Below, piece after piece: positions 19,650-25,290 of a stretch of DNA of 25,290 bases. The DNA comes from AA29 sp041481445 (GTDB lineage Bacteria; Acidobacteriota; Vicinamibacteria; Fen-336), in NCBI GenBank assembly GCA_041481445.1, contig JBGPBV010000101.1, positions 1-25,290 on the forward strand. The letters run 5' to 3'. The first letter of the stretch is position 1, and each line of letters begins with the position of its first letter. The translations under genes and the position numbers were made by a program. The notes under the pieces are model-generated. The model worked only from the letters and a program-made list of their open reading frames with translations. It made no database searches and had not been told where the DNA came from.

Positions 19650-22565
19650 ATGAGCGAAGCCACCGACATCCTCCGGTCCTATGTCCGTCTGGTCGAGCGG
19701 CTCAGCGGGGCCGCCTCGGTATCGCTCTACGTCCCACCCAGCTCCGCGGGTGAGCCCGAGATCCTGCTCCACGACGGGCGCCTGGATCCCGTCCCCGAGC
19801 TGGCGGACGCGGCGGCGGCGGCGGAGCTCCACCGCCGCTTCCTCAACGAGCACGGCGACGACGACGACGGGGCGGTGAGGTTGCCCAGCCGCAGCGCGGA
19901 CGGCGTGCTCTACCGCATCCCCCTGCAGTGGGTGCTCTCGAAGTCGGAGGACGACGCGGGGGGCACGGACCGCCGCAAGCGGGACGGGCGCCCGCGGGCG
20001 GAGCTGACGGCCTGGACGGGGCTGCGCTTCGACCGGGACGCCGCCCAGCGCCGCCAGGACGGCCTCCTCTACTTCCCGACCGCGGCCGACACGCTGAGCG
20101 ACGACGCCTGGTGGAAGAACTTCCTGGGCCTGGCCGCCGCCTTCGCCGCCCACGCGCGGACGGTCTCGCGCACCCGCCTCGACCACGTCACGGGGCTGCC
20201 CGAGCGGCCGGAGTTCCAGGCCGAGATGGAGTCCACCCTGGCCCAGGCCGAGGAGGGCAGGCTGCAGACCGCCCTGGTGCTCCTGGGGCCGGACGACTTC
20301 GGGTGGGTGAACGAGCGCCTCGACCGGCGCTCGGGAGACCTCGTCCTGCGCGAGATCGCCACCGGGCTGCGCGCGAGCCTGCGCAGCCACGACCACGTCG
20401 CGCGCTACGGAGGCGCGATCTTCACCGTGATCCTCGCGGACACCGATCGCGACGTCGGCCGCATGGTGGCCGAGAACGTGGTCCGCCGCCTCGACGAGCA
20501 CCGCTATCACGGGGGCATCCTCCGGCTGGAATTCAGCGCGGGGCTGGCCGTGGCGGACGGGACGGAGGCCCTCGGGGCCCAGGAGCTGATCCGGCGCGCC
20601 GACCAGGCCCTCAGCGCGGCCAAGCGCGACGACGCCGGCGGCGTGCGCATCTGGGAGAAGGGCTCGGACGTGGAGACGGCAGGCAGCCTGGATCGCCTCC
20701 AGGGCATCTTCACCGGCGACAAGTCCAAGGACTACCGGAACATGAGGCTCCTGCTGGACTCGGTGGCGGTGGTGGCGGCCGCCAGCGACGCCGCCGAGCT
20801 CGCTCGCAGCTTCACGGAGCGGCTGTTCGAGACGCTCCACGCGCGGCGGGTCGGCGTGCTGGAGCGCTCGCGCACGGGCACCTTGGACCTGCTCGGCGGC
20901 CTCGAGCGCGTCGAGGGGGCGGCGCGCCCGTTCCAGGTCCAGCCCCAGGACGTCGCCATCGTCGAGCGCGCCTGCCGCGAGCGGAACTTCATCGTGGAGA
21001 CGAGCGGGTCGCCGGGCGACCTCTCGCTCTGCGCGCTGCCCCTGTACCTCCAGGACCGCTGCCTGGGGGGCATCGTGCTCGAGGTCACGTCCGTCAGCGT
21101 CTCCTTCGAAGGCTCCGACCGGCGGTTCCTGGACGCACTGGCCTCGGAGATGGCGGTGGCCCTCGACCGCGCGCGCCTGCTCGAGCGCGAGCGGGAGCGC
21201 CAGCGCGAGGAGAAGGAGCGCCTGGAGGCGGAGGTCACCGATCTGCGTCTGGTCGCCCACGGATCGCGCGTGGCCTACCGGTCGGCGGTGATGGAGTCCC
21301 TGCTGGGTGCCGCGCGCAAGATCGCCCGCACCGACACCACCGTCCTCATCAGCGGCGAGAGCGGCACGGGCAAGGAGATGATCGCCCACACCCTCCACGA
21401 GCTCGGCAGCCGGCGCGAGAAGCCGGTGGTGGTGGTGGACTGCGGAGCCATCGCGCCCACCCTCATCGAGAGCGAGCTGTTCGGGCACGAGAAGGGCGCG
21501 TTCACGGGCGCGCACACCCGGAAGCCGGGCCGGCTGGCCCAGGCGGACGGCGCCACCGTGTTCCTGGACGAGATCGGCGACCTCCCTCTCGACCTCCAGG
21601 GCAAGCTGCTCCGGTTCGTCCAGGAGAAGCAGTTCACCCCGGTCGGGAGCGTGGTCCCGCGCACGGTGGACGTCCGCATAATCGCCGCCACCAACGTCGA
21701 CCTGCGGGCGCGGGTGGCGGACGGCAAGTTCCGCGAGGACCTCTTCCACCGCCTCAACGTCGTCCGGCTGCACGTCGCCCCCCTGCGCGAGCGCCGGGAG
21801 GACATCCTCCACCTGGCCACGATCTTCCTCCAGCAGTTCGCCGCCCTCTACCGGCGCCCCGCCCACCATTTCACGGAGCGCGCGGAGCGCGCGCTCGAGG
21901 CCTACCCCTGGCCCGGGAACGTGCGCGAGCTGCAGAACCTCATCATGACGTCCGTGCTCTTCTGCGACGCCGCCGAGGTGGACGTCGAGGACCTCCATGG
22001 CTTCCAGGCCGCCGTCCGGCCCGGCAGCGTGCCCGCGGCCGGTGGTGCCCCCGAGCGCCCGGCGGCGGAGCCGGCGCCTTCCGGGTACGCCGTCCCGCCC
22101 GGGTCGACCGCTGACCCCGTGGTCCGCCTGCGGCAGGCCCTGGCCCGCGAGATCGCCTCTTCGGTCGGGGGCGGCCGCGCGGGCCTGGTTCCGCTGGGGA
22201 AGTGGCTGGCGGAGGACCTAGTCCTGGCGGCCGACCGGCTCGCCTCGGGCGTGTCGCGCCGCGGCTCCGAGATGCTCGGTCTTGCCGACAGCACCTATCG
22301 CCGCCAGCTCCAGAGCGCGACCGCGCGCCGGTCGGCCGGCCTGGCCGTGCGGTCGCCGACCTGGCCGCACGGCGTCGCCGCCCTCCTCGAGGATTTCATC
22401 CGTGCGCGGCGGGAGGACACCGACGTCTGCCAATGGGCGGAGGCAGGCCTGCTCGCGGAGATCGAGTCGGCCGTTCCCGGGGACGCGCGCACGGCGGCCG
22501 CCCTGCTGGGTGTCACCGAGCCGACCCTCCTCCGCCGCCGCGCTGAATTGTCGCGTCATTTCTAA
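19650..22565 (+). CDS. Sigma-54 enhancer-binding activator with degenerate GGDEF, GAF and tandem Fis-type HTH
   Basis: The 971-residue product is a bacterial enhancer-binding protein with unusual sensors. Residues 1-165 are unassigned. A GGDEF-fold domain (about 173-335) starts DHVTGLPERPEF, but its signature is GGAIF (254-258), so diguanylate cyclase activity is unlikely. A GAF-like domain (about 368-510) and a charged coiled coil follow. The AAA+ domain (about 548-785) is intact: Walker A GESGTGKE (569-576), GAFTGA (616-621) contacting sigma-54, and Walker B FLDE (638-641). After a Pro/Ala linker the C-terminus has two Fis-like helix-turn-helix candidates, SEMLGLADSTYRRQL (about 872-886) and TAALLGVTEPTLLRRR near the end. 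It probably activates the sigma-54 promoter at 22697. No strong Shine-Dalgarno precedes the ATG. Confidence 0.9.
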   Translation: MSEATDILRSYVRLVERLSGAASVSLYVPPSSAGEPEILLHDGRLDPVPELADAAAAAELHRRFLNEHGDDDDGAVRLPSRSADGVLYRIPLQWVLSKSEDDAGGTDRRKRDGRPRAELTAWTGLRFDRDAAQRRQDGLLYFPTAADTLSDDAWWKNFLGLAAAFAAHARTVSRTRLDHVTGLPERPEFQAEMESTLAQAEEGRLQTALVLLGPDDFGWVNERLDRRSGDLVLREIATGLRASLRSHDHVARYGGAIFTVILADTDRDVGRMVAENVVRRLDEHRYHGGILRLEFSAGLAVADGTEALGAQELIRRADQALSAAKRDDAGGVRIWEKGSDVETAGSLDRLQGIFTGDKSKDYRNMRLLLDSVAVVAAASDAAELARSFTERLFETLHARRVGVLERSRTGTLDLLGGLERVEGAARPFQVQPQDVAIVERACRERNFIVETSGSPGDLSLCALPLYLQDRCLGGIVLEVTSVSVSFEGSDRRFLDALASEMAVALDRARLLERERERQREEKERLEAEVTDLRLVAHGSRVAYRSAVMESLLGAARKIARTDTTVLISGESGTGKEMIAHTLHELGSRREKPVVVVDCGAIAPTLIESELFGHEKGAFTGAHTRKPGRLAQADGATVFLDEIGDLPLDLQGKLLRFVQEKQFTPVGSVVPRTVDVRIIAATNVDLRARVADGKFREDLFHRLNVVRLHVAPLRERREDILHLATIFLQQFAALYRRPAHHFTERAERALEAYPWPGNVRELQNLIMTSVLFCDAAEVDVEDLHGFQAAVRPGSVPAAGGAPERPAAEPAPSGYAVPPGSTADPVVRLRQALAREIASSVGGGRAGLVPLGKWLAEDLVLAADRLASGVSRRGSEMLGLADSTYRRQLQSATARRSAGLAVRSPTWPHGVAALLEDFIRARREDTDVCQWAEAGLLAEIESAVPGDARTAAALLGVTEPTLLRRRAELSRHF

Positions 22566-22568
22566 AAA

Positions 22569-22609
22569 TCGGCGCGCCGAAATCCTGGCGAATCCGGTTT
22601 TGTCGCCAG
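22569..22609 (+). promoter_or_regulatory. Candidate enhancer: two inverted repeats upstream of the sigma-54 promoter
   Basis: Directly after the activator stop lie a perfect 12-bp palindrome TCGGCGCGCCGA (22569-22580) and a dyad CTGGCGA-N11-TCGCCAG (22585-22591 and 22603-22609). They are about 115-155 bases upstream of the predicted start site at 22723, the usual range for upstream activating sequences of enhancer-binding proteins. The dyad could alternatively be a terminator stem for the activator gene, but no T-run follows it. Confidence 0.5.
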
Positions 22610-22641
22610 AAATCCATCCCATCCGAGGTGAATTACAATGA

Positions 22642-22669
22642 CGTAAATAACTGATAAATAGTATGTTAT
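22642..22669 (+). promoter_or_regulatory. AT-rich segment between enhancer and promoter, possible IHF/bend site
   Basis: This 28-base stretch is mostly A/T (it includes GTAAATAACTGATAAATAG), in sharp contrast with the surrounding GC-rich DNA. It also contains ATAAC and GTTAT as inverted arms (22647-22651 and 22665-22669). It lies between the inverted repeats and the -24 element, where many sigma-54 promoters have an IHF-bound or intrinsically bent segment. No clear IHF consensus was found. Confidence 0.4.
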
Positions 22670-22696
22670 GGCGCATGACGAAGGAACTCCGGAGCG

Positions 22697-22712
22697 TGGC
22701 ATCAGCGTTGCT
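22697..22712 (+). promoter_or_regulatory. Sigma-54 (-24/-12) promoter of the subtilase gene
   Basis: TGGCATCAGCGTTGCT matches the consensus TGGCACG-N4-TTGCW at 10 of 12 defined positions, with the invariant GG (22698-22699) and GC (22710-22711) separated by exactly 10 bases. The predicted start is near 22723. That is 19 bases before the ATG at 22742 and leaves room for the AGGA ribosome-binding site. Confidence 0.8.
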
Positions 22713-22731
22713 TAGTCGGGCACCCAAGAAC

Positions 22732-22735
22732 AGGA
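22732..22735 (+). promoter_or_regulatory. Ribosome-binding site selecting the second ATG
   Basis: AGGA lies 6 bases before ATG 22742 but abuts the in-frame ATG at 22736. The second ATG is therefore the more likely start. Confidence 0.6.
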
Positions 22736-22741
22736 ATGCAA

Positions 22742-24475
22742 ATGACAATCATTCACGGACGCCGCTTGCGGCACCTTGCATGGGGCCTCGTTGTGGCCCT
22801 GGCTTCGGTGTCCGCGGCCGCGGGCCGAGTCGACCGGCGTCATCCAGGCAAGGTCAGCGAGAGGGTTCGCTCCGAATCCGCTCGCAAGGGGACCGCCAAG
22901 GTCAGCGTCCTCATCCAATTCCGGCGCGCCCCAGGCGCATCGGAGAAGATGCTCGTCAACGCCTTCAGCGGCCGCGTCCGCCGCCAGCTCCGGTCCTCGT
23001 CCCGGTGGATGGCCGTCCAGCTCCCCGCGAACCTCGTCGCCAAGATGGCCGACAACCCGATCATCGACTTCGTGGCCGTCGACACGCCGGTCAGCAGCTC
23101 CACGACGATGGACGTCGCGCGGGAGACTTCGGACGAGCCACCGGTGGAGGTCCCGGAGAGCGGGCTCAAGGGCGCCGGCGTCACGATCGCCATGCTGGAC
23201 TCCGGCGTGGCCTCGCACCCGGAGATCCAGACGCTCGTGGCCGCGGTGGATTTCGTGGACCCGGTGCCGCCGGTCGTCCCCGATCCCGACAATCCGACCC
23301 CGGCGGTGACGAGCGTGGACCCCAACGGCCACGGCACGCACGTGGCCGGCATCATGGTCGGCAACGGGAGCCATTCGCCCGACGGCCGGTTCGCCGGCGT
23401 GGCGCCCCAGGCCAGCCTCGTGTCCGTGCGCGTCCTCGACGACGTCGGGCGGGGCATGACCTCGGACGTGCTGGCCGGCCTCCAGTGGGTGCTCGACCAC
23501 AAGGACCAATACGGGATCCGCGTCCTGAACCTCTCGATCGGCCACCCCGTGTTCGAGCCGGCCGACACCGACCCGCTGGTGCAGGCGGTGGACGCGCTGT
23601 GGGACGCCGGGGTGGTGGTGGTGTGCTCGGCCGGCAACTACGGCCAGAGCGGCTATGGGACGATCACGAGCCCCTGCAACTCCGCCAAGGTGATCACGGT
23701 CGGCGCCTTCAACGACCACAACACGAGCGACCGCGAAGACGACAACGTGACCACGTACTCCTCGATGGGCCCGACGATCATCGACCTCGTGGCCAAGCCC
23801 GACATCGTTGCCCCCGGCAACCGCATCGTGTCCCTGCGCTCGGACGGCTCCTTCATGGACGACATGTTCCCCGATCGCCGGGTGGCCGCGGATCCGGCCA
23901 ACCCCGGGGTGGAGGAGCACTTCGAGATGTCGGGCACGAGCATGGCCTCCCCGATCGTGGCCGCCACCGCCGCCCTGATGGTCCAGCAGGACCCGTCGAT
24001 CAACAACGCGACGGTCAAGGCGCGGCTGATGCTGACGGCGCGGAAGAGCACCGTCGGCCACCCCTTCGCCACCGGGGCGGGCGCGCTCGACATCCTGGGC
24101 GCGCTGCGGGCCACGGGCACGGTGGCCCAGGCCCCGTCGCCCCACGTGGCACCCGACCCCGACTCCGGACAGATCACCATCCAGAACACGGCCGTGCTGT
24201 GGGGCAACGAGGACTTCTCGCTGATGAACCTCTGGTCGGCCGGGGTGATCTGGTCCGACCCCACGCAGTACTCGCAGCCGGTCGTCTGGAGCTCCGGCCT
24301 CGTGTGGCCGGAGGCCGACCTGTGGCCGGAGGCGGACCTGTGGCCGGAGGCCAACCTCTGGCCGGAGGCCGTCTTCTGGCCGGATCAGCCCGTGTGGAAC
24401 GCCGCCGCCCTCTGGCCGAACAGCGGGATGACCCTCGAGCTCGAGCCCCTGGCCGTCGGGATCCAGGATCCGTAG
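22742..24475 (+). CDS. Exported subtilisin-like serine protease (S8) with Trp-hexad repeat tail
   Basis: The 577-residue product begins with a signal peptide (RRLRHLAWGLVVALASVSAAAG), so it is secreted or surface-located. Residues about 30-115 resemble an I9-type propeptide. The S8 catalytic domain has Asp153 (MLDSGV), His197 (GHGTHVAG), oxyanion Asn299 (SAGN) and Ser400 (SGTSMASP), so the protease should be active. After residue 480 the tail contains eleven hydrophobic-Trp pairs, mostly six residues apart, including four WPEA units. A sigma-54 promoter and likely enhancer lie immediately upstream, after the activator gene, so expression is probably activator-dependent. The substrate is unknown; the tail could anchor the enzyme, be processed, or bind a partner. 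Confidence 0.92.
   Translation: MTIIHGRRLRHLAWGLVVALASVSAAAGRVDRRHPGKVSERVRSESARKGTAKVSVLIQFRRAPGASEKMLVNAFSGRVRRQLRSSSRWMAVQLPANLVAKMADNPIIDFVAVDTPVSSSTTMDVARETSDEPPVEVPESGLKGAGVTIAMLDSGVASHPEIQTLVAAVDFVDPVPPVVPDPDNPTPAVTSVDPNGHGTHVAGIMVGNGSHSPDGRFAGVAPQASLVSVRVLDDVGRGMTSDVLAGLQWVLDHKDQYGIRVLNLSIGHPVFEPADTDPLVQAVDALWDAGVVVVCSAGNYGQSGYGTITSPCNSAKVITVGAFNDHNTSDREDDNVTTYSSMGPTIIDLVAKPDIVAPGNRIVSLRSDGSFMDDMFPDRRVAADPANPGVEEHFEMSGTSMASPIVAATAALMVQQDPSINNATVKARLMLTARKSTVGHPFATGAGALDILGALRATGTVAQAPSPHVAPDPDSGQITIQNTAVLWGNEDFSLMNLWSAGVIWSDPTQYSQPVVWSSGLVWPEADLWPEADLWPEANLWPEAVFWPDQPVWNAAALWPNSGMTLELEPLAVGIQDP
24302..24391 (+). repeat. Tandem 18-bp repeat encoding [VLF]WPEA[DNV] hexapeptides
   Basis: Five consecutive 18-base units begin at 24302, 24320, 24338, 24356 and 24374. 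The first four encode x-W-P-E-A-x and the fifth is diverged (FWPDQP). The core TGGCCGGAGGC is identical in the first four units, indicating recent duplication or slippage within the protease tail. Confidence 0.9.
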
Positions 24476-24538
24476 GCGTGCACACCCAGAGCCCCGTCCA
24501 CCTGGTCATCGGATAACCCGGGATTTCGAGACAGTACC

Positions 24539-25290
24539 GTGGCAATACCAGCGATTCCGACCTTCGATCAACCCGAGCCCGCAAGCGACGCCGCCCCGGC
24601 CACGCGCCGCGTCGCCCTGCTCGCGTGCGCAGACGGCTCGACGCTGAGGACGGCGTCCCGGTGGCTGGCCAGCGCCGGATTCGAGGTCGTTCCCGCTTCC
24701 AACGCCGGCGAGGCCCTCGAGCAGATGAGCCGCCATCGCCCGGCCATCGTCCTCACCGAGATGGGCTTGCGTGACGAGCGCGGCCGCACCCTCTGCGAAG
24801 TGGCGTGCCGGCGCGTCCCACGGGCCCCGGTCCTGGCCCTCTGCTCGAGCCAGAAAGAGGTCAAGGCCGCCCTCGAAGCGGGGACCAGCGACCTCCTCCA
24901 GCGTCCTTTCGACTGGCACGTCGGCTCCGTCCGCGTCGAGGGCCTGGTGCGCCTGGCCCAGACGACGGACGAGCTGGCGGGGGCTCGCCTGGAGGCCGAC
25001 CGGCTCCGCAAGGCCATCGAGGAGGAGCGCCAGGAGCGCGGCACCCGCGACCACTTCGACGCCCTCACCGGCCTTCCGGACGGGCAGCGGCTCGAGAAAG
25101 CGCTGGAGAGCGCGCTCGTGGCCGCCACCGAGACGAGCCAGGTTGCGGTCGCTCTCTTCGACATCGAGCACCTGGTGGTCGTCAACAGCCGCCTGGGACG
25201 GGCCCGCGCGAACTCCGTGCTGCAGCAGGTCGCGCAGCGCCTGATCGCCGGCCTGCGCTCGGAAGAGGTGCTGCGCTCGACCGCCGGCCC
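24539..25290 (+). CDS. Pseudo-receiver plus degenerate GGDEF protein (3' end outside window)
   Basis: An open frame from GTG 24539 runs to the window end (250 complete codons). Residues about 24-130 have the receiver fold, but the phospho-acceptor Asp is Glu74 (VLTEMG), the conserved Lys is Arg122 (QRPF), the Thr/Ser position looks like Cys, and the acidic pair is incomplete. A charged helix (about 145-170) leads into a GGDEF-type domain starting DALTGLPDGQRLEK, with FDIEHLVVVNSRLG at the metal-site region. The last residues, LRSTAGP, fall where the GGDEF signature should be and do not match it. I infer a non-phosphorylated, probably non-catalytic signalling protein. It lies 63 bases after the protease gene, possibly in the same transcript. 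The Shine-Dalgarno is weak, so the exact start is uncertain. Confidence 0.8.
   Translation, partial: MAIPAIPTFDQPEPASDAAPATRRVALLACADGSTLRTASRWLASAGFEVVPASNAGEALEQMSRHRPAIVLTEMGLRDERGRTLCEVACRRVPRAPVLALCSSQKEVKAALEAGTSDLLQRPFDWHVGSVRVEGLVRLAQTTDELAGARLEADRLRKAIEEERQERGTRDHFDALTGLPDGQRLEKALESALVAATETSQVAVALFDIEHLVVVNSRLGRARANSVLQQVAQRLIAGLRSEEVLRSTAG

Noticed and set aside
22585..22609. CTGGCGA-N11-TCGCCAG read as an intrinsic terminator for the activator gene
   Set aside because: No T-run follows, the 11-base loop is long, and its distance from the promoter suits an enhancer better. A terminator role is not excluded.
22663..24516. ATG-started frame overlapping the protease in another frame
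   Set aside because: It is a shadow of the S8 protease gene: Arg/Gly/Pro-rich, without motifs, and its start lies upstream of the sigma-54 promoter.

Overview
This 25.3-kb window is very GC-rich, densely coded and almost entirely on the + strand, with wobble positions dominated by G/C. It looks like chromosomal core and accessory DNA from a free-living, respiring, high-GC Gram-negative-type bacterium. Several features fit Acidobacteriota or a neighbouring deep soil/sediment phylum: two YfhO-type membrane proteins, a small CPCC zinc-knuckle protein, a divergent membrane pyrophosphatase, and a sigma-54 enhancer-binding protein beside a subtilase with Trp repeats. That placement is an inference from family impressions; no rRNA or other decisive marker is present.

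Layout. (1) 1-7141 is bioenergetics and transport: the end of a transhydrogenase alpha subunit, pntB, an APC amino-acid permease, a GltP-like dicarboxylate/amino-acid symporter, and a divergent proton-pumping pyrophosphatase. (2) 7151-10935 holds a YfhO-family membrane protein translationally coupled (GTGA) to an unrecognised membrane protein with an internal repeat and a C-terminal helical tail. (3) 10913-11731, the only minus-strand genes, is a two-gene unit: a small membrane protein and a zinc-knuckle/coiled-coil protein. (4) 11788-18102 is a molybdenum hydroxylase operon of the 4-hydroxybenzoyl-CoA reductase type. It has a perfect TATAAT box and a 16-bp palindrome at the expected start site, and encodes the [2Fe-2S] subunit, the Mo subunit, and the FAD subunit with the extra [4Fe-4S] loop. 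A second YfhO-family protein follows, apparently starting at a CTG that overlaps the previous stop. (5) 18247-19542 is citrate synthase. (6) 19650-25290 is a signalling and secretion locus.

The signalling locus is the most interesting part. A 971-residue sigma-54 activator carries a degenerate GGDEF domain (GGAIF), a GAF-like domain, an intact AAA+ core with GAFTGA, and what look like two Fis-type helix-turn-helices. It sits directly upstream of a strong sigma-54 (-24/-12) promoter. That promoter is preceded by two inverted repeats and an AT-rich stretch, the classical enhancer, bend and promoter layout, in an intergenic region visibly richer in A/T than its surroundings. The promoter drives an exported subtilisin-like protease whose tail has eleven hydrophobic-Trp pairs at a near-strict six-residue spacing, including tandem WPEA units. 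The next gene, cut by the window end, encodes a pseudo-receiver (phospho-acceptor Asp replaced by Glu) fused to a second apparently degenerate GGDEF domain. I infer a self-contained regulatory module: a local activator, a sigma-54-controlled secreted Trp-repeat protease, and a non-catalytic GGDEF partner. I know of no description of it as a system.
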